This document shows positions 26,653 to 34,590 of a DNA stretch of 64,000 bases, in pieces (the stretch's first letter is position 1; each line of letters begins with the position of its first letter). The stretch is taken from assembly GCA_021029595.1 (NCBI GenBank), contig JAJJOY010000003.1:310001-374000 (forward strand), written 5' to 3'. Position numbers and translations under genes: made by a program. Origin of the DNA: Hominenteromicrobium mulieris (lineage in GTDB: Bacteria > Bacillota > Clostridia > Oscillospirales > Acutalibacteraceae). The notes under the pieces are model-generated. The model was not told the origin of the DNA and did no database searches. It saw nothing but the letters and a program-made list of their open reading frames with translations.

Positions 26653-28029
26653 TTACATTGGGAAGCCGCCCATGCCGCCCATATCCGGGCCGCCAAAACC
26701 GCTCATGCCGCCCATACGCGCCATCATTTTCTTGCCCTTTTTGCCGCCGAACTGCTTCATCAGCTTCTGCATCTGCTTGAGCTGGTTGCAAAGACGGTTG
26801 ACGTCTTCCACCTTCATGCCGCAGCCTGCCGCGATGCGGCGCTTGCGGGAAGCCTGCAAAAGCTCCGGCTTTGCGCGTTCTTCGGGGGTCATGGAAAGGA
26901 TGATCGCCGCGTTGCGGTCCATAATGCGGTCGTCAATGTCCATTTCATCAAGCTTCGAGCTGTTGATGCCGGGCAATTTCGAGAGGATGCCCTTTAACGG
27001 ACCCATCTTCTTCACCTGCTGGAACTGCTCCAAGAGGTCGTTGAAGTCCATCTTGTTCTGCATCATGCGCTCTGCGGTACGCGCCGCGGACTTTTCATCC
27101 ATTTTCGCCTGTGCGTCTTCGATGAGGGACAGCACGTCGCCCATGCCGAGGATACGGCTCGCCATACGGTCGGGGTGGAAAACCTCGAGGTCGTCAATCT
27201 TTTCGCCCGTGCCGGCGAACTTGATGGGCTTGCCGGTGATGGCCTTAACGGAAAGTGCCGCACCGCCGCGGGTATCGCCGTCGAGCTTTGTTAAAATCAC
27301 GCCCGTGATGTCGAGCAGGTCATCAAACGACTTTGCGACGTTCACGGCCTCCTGGCCGGTCATGGCGTCCACCACGAGCAGAATGTCCGTGGGGTTCACC
27401 GCTTCTTTTATATTTTTCAGCTCATTCATGAGCGCTTCATCGATCTGCAGACGGCCTGCGGTATCGATGATGACGTAATCGTTGCCGTAGTCGCGCGCGT
27501 GGCGAACAGCCGCCTGCGCGATCTTCACCGGGTCTTCGGTGCCCATCTCAAAGACGGGTACGCCAGCCTGTGCGCCCACGACCTGTAACTGCTTGATTGC
27601 CGCCGGGCGGTAAATATCGCCTGCAACGAGCAACGGACGGCTGCCGCGGCTTTTCAGCATTTTCGCAAGCTTTGCGCTGTGCGTCGTTTTACCGGCACCC
27701 TGCAAGCCGCACATCATGATGACAGCCGGCGGGTGTGCGGGCATTTTCAGCCGCTCTTCGCTGCCGCCCATCAAAGCCGTCAGCTCTTCGTTGACGATCT
27801 TGATGACCATCTGCGCGGGGGTGAGGCTTTCCATAACGTCCTCGCCCACGGCGCGTTCCGTAATACGCGCGGTAAAGTCCTTTGCGACCTTGTAGTTGAC
27901 GTCGGCTTCGAGAAGCGCCAAACGCACCTCGCGCATGGCCTCCTTAACGTCGCTTTCCGTCAGCTTGCCTTTGCTTTTTAACTTTTTAAACGCGTTGCCG
28001 AGCTTATCGGCAAGACCTTCAAACGCCAT
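26653..28029 (-). CDS. ffh: Signal recognition particle protein Ffh (SRP54)
   Basis: GTPase that targets nascent membrane proteins with 4.5S RNA. The 458 residues contain the N domain, the G domain with GLQGAGKTTHSAKLA, DTAGRLQ and TKLDGDTRGG, and the methionine-rich M domain, which ends in a Gly/Met tail. The SRP RNA gene was not found in this window. It starts 27 nt after ylxM. Confidence 0.98.
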   Translation of the reverse strand: MAFEGLADKLGNAFKKLKSKGKLTESDVKEAMREVRLALLEADVNYKVAKDFTARITERAVGEDVMESLTPAQMVIKIVNEELTALMGGSEERLKMPAHPPAVIMMCGLQGAGKTTHSAKLAKMLKSRGSRPLLVAGDIYRPAAIKQLQVVGAQAGVPVFEMGTEDPVKIAQAAVRHARDYGNDYVIIDTAGRLQIDEALMNELKNIKEAVNPTDILLVVDAMTGQEAVNVAKSFDDLLDITGVILTKLDGDTRGGAALSVKAITGKPIKFAGTGEKIDDLEVFHPDRMASRILGMGDVLSLIEDAQAKMDEKSAARTAERMMQNKMDFNDLLEQFQQVKKMGPLKGILSKLPGINSSKLDEMDIDDRIMDRNAAIILSMTPEERAKPELLQASRKRRIAAGCGMKVEDVNRLCNQLKQMQKLMKQFGGKKGKKMMARMGGMSGFGGPDMGGMGGFPM

Positions 28030-28056
28030 GTAAAAATCCTTTCAGAGCCGCGCCGC

Positions 28057-28419
28057 TCAGTCCGTCAGCTTCTTTGCGGAGCGCAAAATGCTCTCCACGT
28101 TCTGCCGAATGACCGGATCGCCGCCGTTCTTTTCGTTTTCCGCTTCGATCTGTAACGCGTGGTCGCAGATCTGCGTCAGTTCTTCCTGCACGCTGCGGAA
28201 GCGCTTTGCAAGACCCAGCCGTTCTTCCATTTCAAGAAGCTGCTGTTCGGCGCGCTTAATGCCGTCGCGCACGCCCTGCCGCGTGATGCCCTTCTCCTCT
28301 GCAATCTCCGCTAAAGAAAGGTCTTCGTTATAATAGCATTCCACGACCTCGCGCTGCTTTTCGGTGAGCATGTCGCCGTAAAAATCCAGCAGGAACGTGA
28401 TGCGCAGATCCTTTGCCAT
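28057..28419 (-). CDS. ylxM: YlxM, helix-turn-helix protein associated with SRP
   Basis: A 120-residue sigma-like helix-turn-helix protein (LSLAEIAEEKGITRQGVRD) encoded directly before ffh, as in other Firmicutes, where it modulates SRP activity. FLLDFYGDMLTEKQ at the N-terminus is the family signature. First gene of the operon. Confidence 0.95.
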   Translation of the reverse strand: MAKDLRITFLLDFYGDMLTEKQREVVECYYNEDLSLAEIAEEKGITRQGVRDGIKRAEQQLLEMEERLGLAKRFRSVQEELTQICDHALQIEAENEKNGGDPVIRQNVESILRSAKKLTD

Positions 28420-28461
28420 AGTTCGCTCCGTTTCCGGGCGTTTCCAATTTCAAGCGCCCTG

Positions 28462-28484
28462 CTGTAAAGTTTTTTTCTTTACAG
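28462..28484. promoter_or_regulatory. Palindrome at the transcription start of the ylxM operon
   Basis: CTGTAAAG (28462-28469) and CTTTACAG (28477-28484) form perfect 8 bp arms around seven T. It begins at the predicted transcription start, so the mRNA would carry a 5'-terminal hairpin, or the DNA an operator. The same motif is repeated in the ftsZ leader. Confidence 0.65.
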
Positions 28485-28491
28485 CCTTTGT

Positions 28492-28520
28492 ATTATACAA
28501 TAGCTGCCCCGCTTTGTCAA
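28492..28520 (-). promoter_or_regulatory. Consensus promoter of the ylxM-ffh-rpsP-khpA-rimM-trmD operon
   Basis: Perfect TTGACA (28515-28520), 17 bp spacer and perfect TATAAT (28492-28497). Confidence 0.9.
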
Positions 28521-28566
28521 GCATTTTCACCGTAAAAATGCGCCCGTTTTCGGCACTTTGCGCCGC

Positions 28567-28608
28567 AATATAAAAAGAAGGCAGAGTGGTATTTTCTCTG
28601 CCTTCTTT
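28567..28608 (-). terminator. Terminator of the zinc-ribbon gene
   Basis: A 13 bp perfect stem (28574-28586 with 28596-28608) is followed by TTTTTAT on the minus strand, about 100 nt after the stop at 28710. Confidence 0.85.
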
Positions 28609-28709
28609 GCTGTATTGAGTTTTAATTTTCTAATATTGTTGTCCACACGTGCCAGAATTCAGATTGAGAACTTGAGAACTAATGATTTCTCATCAAAATC
28701 TTTTTGTAA

Positions 28710-29105
28710 TTAATCAGAATCAATTACATCTACTTCTGTTAATCGATATGTTTCGCGCAAGTGAATGCCCAAATCCTGAATGCAATTATATTTTTTGCCA
28801 GGCTCAACCATTCCACCAAAATACTGCACCCAATTGCCCAAGTCAATTACGATCTCTGTTGGGCTGTTAATCTCAAATACTGCTGTCTGACCATGTTGTC
28901 CTTGCCACAATATTCTTTCATCCGCAGTTTTTACTGTTGCTTTGCGTGATGAAAACACTCCAAAATAACCCAACTCAATATTAGGCAATCTAATTTTAAC
29001 AACCTTACTTGCTTTAATTTCTCCAATCGGGCAACCACAACTCGGGCACGATTTTGCGAAGCTTGAAATTTCTCTTCCGCATTCAGGACACTTAATCAAT
29101 GCCAT
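28710..29105 (-). CDS. Zinc-ribbon protein of unknown function
   Basis: The 131-residue protein opens with a rubredoxin-like zinc ribbon (CPECGREISSFAKSCPSCG), followed by a soluble beta-rich part with no recognised domain. No membrane segment is seen. The ATG at 29105 has GGGGTGGTG upstream. The gene is clearly more AT-rich than its neighbours, which suggests recent acquisition. Its promoter overlaps a palindromic operator shared with the divergent XRE regulator, so it is probably repressed by that protein. Confidence 0.75.
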   Translation of the reverse strand: MALIKCPECGREISSFAKSCPSCGCPIGEIKASKVVKIRLPNIELGYFGVFSSRKATVKTADERILWQGQHGQTAVFEINSPTEIVIDLGNWVQYFGGMVEPGKKYNCIQDLGIHLRETYRLTEVDVIDSD

Positions 29106-29141
29106 AACAGCACCACCCCATAAGCTATTTTTGGTATTTAT

Positions 29142-29170
29142 ATAATATCTCATTTTGAGATAAATGTCAA
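29142..29170 (-). promoter_or_regulatory. Promoter of the zinc-ribbon gene with an operator in its spacer
   Basis: TTGACA (29165-29170), exactly 17 bp, and TATTAT (29142-29147). The spacer contains the palindrome TCTCATTTTGAGA (29148-29160), a position where a bound protein would block RNA polymerase. Confidence 0.8.
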
Positions 29171-29185
29171 TATCTCAAAATGAGA
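29148..29185. promoter_or_regulatory. Twin operators TCTCAnnnTGAGA
   Basis: Two perfect palindromes, 29148-29160 and 29173-29185, with identical TCTCA/TGAGA arms, TTT or AAA centres and 25 bp between centres. They lie between the zinc-ribbon gene and the XRE gene and are the likely binding sites of the latter. Confidence 0.75.
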
Positions 29186-29229
29186 ACTCTAAAATTAAGT
29201 TAAATCAACGGAATTTTGGAGGTATCCTT

Positions 29230-29454
29230 ATGCGTCTTCGAGACCTGCGGGAGGATCGCGACTTAACGCAAAAGCAGGTGGCGGATTTCCTCTCCATCAA
29301 GCAAAACACGTATTCGCAGTACGAAAACGGCGTGCGGCAACTGCCCATTGACCTGCTCATTCGCCTGTCGCGGTACTACACCGTTTCCACCGATTACATC
29401 TTAGAGCTGACAAACGTGCCGGAGCCGTACCCTCAGAAAGCAAAAAGGCCCTGA
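29230..29454 (+). CDS. XRE-family transcriptional regulator
   Basis: A 74-residue protein that is almost only a helix-turn-helix domain: LRDLREDRDLTQKQVADFL, then NTYSQYENGVRQ as the recognition region. It has no effector domain. GGAGG precedes the ATG at 29230; the longer frame would start inside the operators. It faces the zinc-ribbon gene and probably represses it and itself. Confidence 0.85.
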   Translation: MRLRDLREDRDLTQKQVADFLSIKQNTYSQYENGVRQLPIDLLIRLSRYYTVSTDYILELTNVPEPYPQKAKRP

Positions 29455-29472
29455 TTTTTGCATAACGTATGC

Positions 29473-29501
29473 TTTACAAACCCAGTTTTGCATGGTATAT
29501 T
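29473..29501 (+). promoter_or_regulatory. Promoter of the threonine aldolase gene
   Basis: TTTACA (29473-29478), 17 bp spacer and TATATT (29496-29501). It lies inside the longest open frame and so supports the TTG start at 29616. Confidence 0.6.
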
Positions 29502-29615
29502 TATTCGTATAGCGCAAACGGGTGCATTTTTGCAAGCTCACTCGTCTGTGCTTGCATTCAGTTCCGTTCGGCGGAGATTGTCTCTGTGCGGCGGGATACG
29601 GAAGGAAGCGAAATT

Positions 29616-30662
29616 TTGATTTACTTTAACTGTGATTACACCGAAGGCTGCCACCCGAACATTTTAAAGCGCCTTTGTGAAACGAATATGATGCAGACTG
29701 TCGGCTACGGCGAGGACGAAATTTGCGATTTGGCGCGCGCGAAGATCCGCAAAGCATGCGGTCGCGAGGACGTGGACGTGCATTTTCTCGTCGGCGGCAC
29801 GCAGACGAATGCCACCGTTATTGCAGCGATTCTTCGCCCGCACCAGGGTGCGCTGAGTGCAGACACCGGACACATCAACGTGCACGAGACCGGCGCGGTG
29901 GAAGCGACGGGTCACAAAGTGCTGCCTCTGCCCTCCACCCCGGACGGCAAGATCACCGCAGAACAGGTGGAAAACGCCTATCTGGCGCACGTGAACGATG
30001 CCTCGTTTGAGCACATGGTGCAGCCGAAGCTCGTTTACATCTCCCTGCCCACGGAAAACGGCGGGTTATATTCCAAAGCGGAGCTGACCGCCCTGCACGA
30101 TGTCTGCACGCGCTGCGGGCTGTACCTCTTTATTGACGGCGCACGTCTCGGCTACGGCCTGACGGCTCCCGAAAATGACGTGACGCTCGCGGATCTCTGC
30201 GCGCTTTCCGATGTCTTCTACATCGGTGGCACGAAGGTCGGTGCTTTGTTCGGCGAAGCGGTCGTAATCACGAACCCGGCGCTCAAAACGGATTTCCGCT
30301 ACCACATCAAGCAGCGCGGCGGCATGCTGGCTAAGGGCCGTCTGCTCGGTATTCAGTTCGACGAGCTTTTCACGGACGATCTTTATTTCAAGATCAGCGA
30401 AAAAGCCGTGCGGCAGGCAAAGCGCATTGCAAAAGCGTGCGAAGATGCGGGCTGCGCGTTCTTTGCCCCCTCGCCGACGAACCAGCAGTTTCCCATTTTC
30501 CCGGATACTGCGCTCGAAAAGCTCGCGGAAAAGTACAAGTATTCCTATTGGGCGCGCGTGGACGAAACACACAGCGCCGTCCGCCTTTGTACAAGCTGGG
30601 CGACGACGGACGAAAACGTGGACGCACTCTGCAAAGACATTGCGTCCGTCATGGCAGAATAA
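29616..30662 (+). CDS. PLP-dependent threonine aldolase/beta-eliminating lyase family protein
   Basis: Fold-type I PLP enzyme of 348 residues, probably a low-specificity L-threonine aldolase that splits threonine or allo-threonine to glycine and acetaldehyde. FNCDYTEGCHPNILKRL is the typical N-terminus, LFIDGARLGYGL holds the PLP aspartate and IGGTKVGALFGEA the Schiff-base lysine. The start is TTG at 29616, seven nt after GGAAGGAAG and downstream of the promoter. The following peptidase gene begins 45 nt later and is likely co-transcribed. Confidence 0.87.
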   Translation: MIYFNCDYTEGCHPNILKRLCETNMMQTVGYGEDEICDLARAKIRKACGREDVDVHFLVGGTQTNATVIAAILRPHQGALSADTGHINVHETGAVEATGHKVLPLPSTPDGKITAEQVENAYLAHVNDASFEHMVQPKLVYISLPTENGGLYSKAELTALHDVCTRCGLYLFIDGARLGYGLTAPENDVTLADLCALSDVFYIGGTKVGALFGEAVVITNPALKTDFRYHIKQRGGMLAKGRLLGIQFDELFTDDLYFKISEKAVRQAKRIAKACEDAGCAFFAPSPTNQQFPIFPDTALEKLAEKYKYSYWARVDETHSAVRLCTSWATTDENVDALCKDIASVMAE

Positions 30663-30707
30663 CGCCGGACTGCGGCTTTCTGCCCCGTTTAGAGGAGAAA
30701 AACCCGT

Positions 30708-31715
30708 ATGAAGTTATTTGAAGAACTCACCCAGCTGCACGGCGTCAGCGGCTACGAGACCGCCGTTGCAGACTATATTAAAGAAAAGTTAGTCCCGCTT
30801 GCTGACGACATTACCACCGACCCAAACGGCAGCGTCATCGCCTATTTTAAGGGCACGGGCGAGCACAAAAAGCGCATAGAGCTTGCCGCCCACACCGATG
30901 AGATCGGCTTTCAGGTCATTAAAATTGAGGAAGACGGCCGCATTATGTTTAAGGAGCTCGGCTGCTGCTGGACGTTTACAACGTACCAGAGCCGCGTCCG
31001 CTTCCGCAACGGCGTGGTTGGCGTGGTCGCAAGCCGCATCCCGCCGGAAAAGCTGAGCGCCGGCGGCTATAAGCGTTATACCGATTGCTACATCGACATC
31101 GGTCTGCACAGCAAGGAAGAAGTTTTAAAATACGTTGATGTCGGCGACGTTGCATGCTATGAGGGCCCGTACACGGAGCTTGCGCCGGGCTACATCACCG
31201 CAAAGGCCATCGACGACCGCGTCGGCTGCTATATGCTGCTGGCGGCGATGATGAACGTGAAAAAGCCGAAGAACGACATCTACCTCGCGTTCACCGTGCA
31301 GGAGGAGGTCGGCACGCGCGGCGGACAGGTCACGGCGCAGCGTATTCAGCCGGACATCGGCGTCGCGGTGGACGTCACCCCGTGCCACGACCGCCCGGGC
31401 GATTTGGAGGGCAGCAACGCGCTCGACCACGGCGTCGCCATCAAAATCTCCGACACCGGTTCCATCAGCGACGAAGGCCTTGTGAATAAATCCATCGCGC
31501 TGTGCAAAGAACACAACGTCCCGTACCAGAAAGACGTCATCTATGTCGGCGGCACGGACGCAGGCGCCATGACGCTCGTCGGCGGCGGCATCAAAACGAT
31601 TGGCTTCTCGGTCGTCACCCGCTACACCCACGGCCCGAACGCCATCGTGAGCCAAAAGGACATCGAAGCGACGGTCAAAATGCTCGAGCTCTTCATGAAC
31701 GCTGATTTCGAGTAA
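30708..31715 (+). CDS. M42 family metallopeptidase (glutamyl aminopeptidase/endoglucanase family)
   Basis: Dimetal aminopeptidase of 335 residues, usually a dodecameric cytosolic tetrahedral peptidase. The ligands are visible: AAHTDEIGF, KAIDDRVGC, VQEEVGTRGG, VAVDVTP and TRYTHGPN. GVSGYET near the N-terminus is also typical. GAGGAG precedes the ATG. It probably finishes digestion of imported peptides, like PepD elsewhere in the window. Confidence 0.94.
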   Translation: MKLFEELTQLHGVSGYETAVADYIKEKLVPLADDITTDPNGSVIAYFKGTGEHKKRIELAAHTDEIGFQVIKIEEDGRIMFKELGCCWTFTTYQSRVRFRNGVVGVVASRIPPEKLSAGGYKRYTDCYIDIGLHSKEEVLKYVDVGDVACYEGPYTELAPGYITAKAIDDRVGCYMLLAAMMNVKKPKNDIYLAFTVQEEVGTRGGQVTAQRIQPDIGVAVDVTPCHDRPGDLEGSNALDHGVAIKISDTGSISDEGLVNKSIALCKEHNVPYQKDVIYVGGTDAGAMTLVGGGIKTIGFSVVTRYTHGPNAIVSQKDIEATVKMLELFMNADFE

Positions 31716-31737
31716 ATTTAAAAGCACATAAAATCAG

Positions 31738-31777
31738 CGGCGCACAGAGTTTTCACACCCTGTGCGCCGATTGTTTT
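31738..31777 (+). terminator. Terminator of the aldolase-peptidase operon
   Basis: CGGCGCACAG (31738-31747) pairs perfectly with CTGTGCGCCG (31760-31769), followed by a T-rich tract. Confidence 0.85.
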
Positions 31778-31780
31778 GTC

Positions 31781-31900
31781 TTAATATCCTGCTTCCAGCT
31801 TCGGCACCGCAACAGGCTTACCGGGGTCGCTGAAATCCCAGTGCATTTCGTGGCGCTCGAAGTAGCCGATGACCTTACCCTCGTCGTCGCGTGCGGTCAC
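31781..31900 (-). pseudogene. Short coding-like remnant, 39 residues
   Basis: A GTG at 31900 with AGGTG eight nt upstream opens a 39-residue frame with good codon use (contains GYFERHEMHWDFSDPG and ends LEAGY). It is closed upstream by a TGA. A second short frame of 20 residues (31919-31981) overlaps the DUF4317 stop by ATGA. Together they look like the decayed remains of a small gene that followed DUF4317, though a genuine micro-protein is possible. I recognise no family. Confidence 0.35.
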
Positions 31901-31977
31901 AAAAAATCACCTCACACCTCATACGGATGCGTTCAAACTCGATTTTAAAACCTCCGTATTCAGTTCTTTGAATTCCA

Positions 31978-33138
31978 TCATTCTTCCTCCTCATACTCCA
32001 CGTCCGGGCGAGTGATGGCGATCGGCACGCCGTTCACCTGCACGCCCGCGCCGGCGGGAATGAGGATGTACGGTGCACCGTCAATGTAGCGCGTCTCGAT
32101 CCACTCGCTGTACTCGGGGTCGACGCGAATTTGCACCTCCGGCGTTTTGATCTCGAATTTCTTCGTCTCCACAAGGTTGCGCGGGCTGAGTGCCGCGTCC
32201 GCGCCGAACTGCTCCGCGCAGGCTTCCTCAAACTTTTCGGCTTTCTCGCCCGGCACGCCGCAAGCGGTCAGCATCGTTTTCATCGTACGTCCCGTAATGG
32301 TCAGCGGCTCCGGGTCCTTGCTCGCCTTGTGCTCCTCAATCATCCCGCAAAGGCGGCTGTGCACGGTCTGTACGACGTCTAAACTGCACGCGTCATTTAA
32401 GGCATCGCCCAAAATCGTGCCAAACGTCGTTTTCTGCTCCTCTGCGGGCATGGGCGCTTCGCGGTTGAACACCGCATCTATAAATTCATCGTAGCTTTCC
32501 GAAGCGCTGCGGCAGTAGTACATGGCGCTGTAAATATCGGCGCTGCGGTCGGTGAACGACGGGAACAAAAAGCCCAGCTGCGGCGCGGAAACAATCCAAT
32601 CGATGTCGCGGTTGTGGAACGTATTTTCCGGCACGTCGTACCCCAAAACGGGCTTTGTCTGCTTCACGGGGCAGACGGTACACAGAACGTAATTATAGAT
32701 ATTCTCCGAGGCGTCCTCCAGCGTTTCGCCGTCCTTTGCGCGGTACGGCACGTCGTATGTATCGTTCGCGAGCAAAATGAGATACGTACCCTCGGGTCTG
32801 TATGATGCGATGACCTTCTCAAAAAACATCCGTACGGCTTCTTCATCGGTAAGCTTTGAGTCGCGCAGCGCCATCAGCAGCCGGTGCTCATCGCTGTCAA
32901 TGACCTGCGCAGTCGTAAACGGCATTTCGATGAGATTTTTGCCGAGCGTGCCGGAAAGCGTACGGCGCAGCACGGAAAGCATATTTTCGCATTCCTCCTG
33001 CGGCAGCAGGGAGAGCGGCTGGTCGAATTGCGAGACGATTTCCTGCTTTTCGTTGACGTAGCACCCGCGCACATGGGTGATATTGCTTTTATCCGCCCTG
33101 AATCGGCGGCGAATTTCCGAGATTTCTTTTTCGTTCAT
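31978..33138 (-). CDS. DUF4317 family protein
   Basis: A 386-residue soluble protein of the DUF4317 family, found mainly in Clostridia. I recognise the N-terminus (KEISEIRRRFRADKSNITHVRGCYVN). No catalytic motif is evident, and the C-terminus is acidic. Function is unknown. It has a good promoter (33287-33315), and its leader carries copy 2 of the three-hairpin repeat. Confidence 0.85.
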   Translation of the reverse strand: MNEKEISEIRRRFRADKSNITHVRGCYVNEKQEIVSQFDQPLSLLPQEECENMLSVLRRTLSGTLGKNLIEMPFTTAQVIDSDEHRLLMALRDSKLTDEEAVRMFFEKVIASYRPEGTYLILLANDTYDVPYRAKDGETLEDASENIYNYVLCTVCPVKQTKPVLGYDVPENTFHNRDIDWIVSAPQLGFLFPSFTDRSADIYSAMYYCRSASESYDEFIDAVFNREAPMPAEEQKTTFGTILGDALNDACSLDVVQTVHSRLCGMIEEHKASKDPEPLTITGRTMKTMLTACGVPGEKAEKFEEACAEQFGADAALSPRNLVETKKFEIKTPEVQIRVDPEYSEWIETRYIDGAPYILIPAGAGVQVNGVPIAITRPDVEYEEEE

Positions 33139-33172
33139 TTTGATATCCTCTTATTCTAAAGTCTAAAGAGTT

Positions 33173-33259
33173 TCGAGCTCTGCAGAGCTCGACCAAGGGC
33201 GCTGCCCTTGGATTCCGCCGCCTTTGAAAAGGCGGGCGAAACTTTTAACCGCCGTTGCC
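33173..33259 (+). repeat. Three-hairpin repeat, copy 2
   Basis: Hairpins at 33173-33192 (TCGAGCTC arms), 33193-33211 (CCAAGGGC/GCCCTTGG arms) and 33218-33235 (CCGCCTT/AAGGCGG, TGAA loop), then GAAACTTTTAACCGCCGTTGC. It lies in the 5' leader of the DUF4317 mRNA, antisense to the orientation given here. Confidence 0.75.
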
Positions 33260-33286
33260 GCGGGCTGTGCAAAACTTTGCTATATC

Positions 33287-33315
33287 ATTTTACCCGTTTG
33301 GTGCACACCTGTCAA
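33287..33315 (-). promoter_or_regulatory. Promoter of the DUF4317 gene
   Basis: Perfect TTGACA (33310-33315), 17 bp spacer and TAAAAT (33287-33292). It gives a leader of about 140 nt. Confidence 0.75.
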
Positions 33316-33338
33316 TTCACTTCTCCGTCCCAAAACCG

Positions 33339-33367
33339 TTGCGCGCGCCCAAAATCTGCGGTAAAAT
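33339..33367 (+). promoter_or_regulatory. Promoter of gluQ
   Basis: TTGCGC (33339-33344), 17 bp spacer and TAAAAT (33362-33367). A TATAAT just downstream (33373-33378) is an alternative -10 without a partner. Confidence 0.5.
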
Positions 33368-33407
33368 GATTTTATAATTTTGAATTTTCTCCGAAAGGAT
33401 TCTTAGT

Positions 33408-34391
33408 ATGTCCACCTCACAACCTACCCCTGTCCGCGGGCGGTTCGCGCCCAGCCCCTCGGGGCGCATGCACCTTGGCAACCTCTGCTGCGCGCTTCTT
33501 GCGTGGCTTTCCGTACGCAGCCAAAACGGCGAGATGCTCCTGCGCATCGAAGACCTCGACCCCGACCGCTGCACACGCGAAAAAGCCGAGCTTTTAATGG
33601 ACGATCTAACATGGCTCGGCCTCACTTGGGACGAAGGCCCCGGCCATGAGCGCACCCACGCCCCCTACTGCCAAAGCGCACGCCGCGAGCTATACGAATC
33701 AGCGTTAAGTGAACTCCGCGCCAAAAACGATGTTTACCCATGCTTTTGCACCCGTGCGGAGCTGCACGCGGTCTCCGCGCCTCATGCGGGCGATGGCACG
33801 TTCCGCTACCCCGGTTTATGCCGAAATTTGACGCCCGCCGAAGCCGAAGAAAAAAGCCGCACGCGCCGCCCAAGCTTGCGTTTTCGCGCACCGGATAAAT
33901 CCGTTACATTTGAAGATCTATACTGCGGCCCGCAAAATATAAATGTTCAGTCCACGTTCGGCGATTTCATTGTGCGCCGCAGCGACGGCGTGCACGCGTA
34001 CCAGCTCGCCGTCACCGTAGACGATGCTTTAATGGGCGTGACGGAAGTCGTCCGCGGGCGTGACTTGCTCCCTTCCACCGGCTGCCAAATTCAGCTCTTT
34101 CACGCACTCGGCCACACACCGCCGCACTACGGACACATTCCGCTGCTCGTCAATCGCGACGGCCGCCGTTTAAGTAAGCGCGAGCGCGACCTCGACATCG
34201 GCGTTCTGCGCACGCGTTTCACGCCCGAACAACTCCTCGGCCGCATGGCAAATTTACTTGGTTTCCTCGACCGCCCGGAAAAAATCACCTTAACAGAGCT
34301 CATCCCGGTCTACAAAGCGTGGTATGAAACCGCCGACACGCCGAAATTTCCGAAAAATTGCGTTGTTCCCGACAATTTCGCCATAAAATAG
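33408..34391 (+). CDS. gluQ: Glutamyl-Q tRNA(Asp) synthetase GluQ
   Basis: Glutamyl-tRNA synthetase paralogue that attaches glutamate to queuosine-34 of tRNA(Asp). The 327-residue length shows that the anticodon-binding domain is missing, as in GluQ. FAPSPSGRMHLGNL is the HIGH-type motif, RLSKRERD the KMSKS-type motif, and CFC plus a later YPGLC form the zinc-binding site. AAAGGA precedes the ATG. No queuosine gene is adjacent. Confidence 0.92.
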   Translation: MSTSQPTPVRGRFAPSPSGRMHLGNLCCALLAWLSVRSQNGEMLLRIEDLDPDRCTREKAELLMDDLTWLGLTWDEGPGHERTHAPYCQSARRELYESALSELRAKNDVYPCFCTRAELHAVSAPHAGDGTFRYPGLCRNLTPAEAEEKSRTRRPSLRFRAPDKSVTFEDLYCGPQNINVQSTFGDFIVRRSDGVHAYQLAVTVDDALMGVTEVVRGRDLLPSTGCQIQLFHALGHTPPHYGHIPLLVNRDGRRLSKRERDLDIGVLRTRFTPEQLLGRMANLLGFLDRPEKITLTELIPVYKAWYETADTPKFPKNCVVPDNFAIK

Positions 34392-34543
34392 CCCGCAAAT
34401 TTTTCATCGCATCTCGCAGCTTCACGGACGAGGGCAAAACGTTGCTTGAGCACCCGCTTGACAACAGCACAAAGTGCTACTCGCAGCTCGACTGCGGCTG
34501 GGCACAGAACGGCGGCGGCTCCCCCCCTTCGTTCATACGCACG

Positions 34544-34574
34544 AAAAAAGGACTTCTTTTCGGAAGTCCTTTTT
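34544..34574. terminator. Bidirectional terminator between gluQ and the MATE gene
   Basis: A 12 bp perfect stem (34545-34556 with 34563-34574), 6 nt loop and A/T tracts on both strands, 16 nt from the MATE stop. The 150 nt between gluQ and this stem hold nothing I can support. Confidence 0.9.
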
Positions 34575-34590
34575 GCTGTCTTTAAGTTGT

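Noticed and set aside
34358..34585. Plus-strand 75-codon frame overlapping the end of gluQ
   Set aside because: No ribosome site, it runs through a bidirectional terminator and has no recognisable domain.
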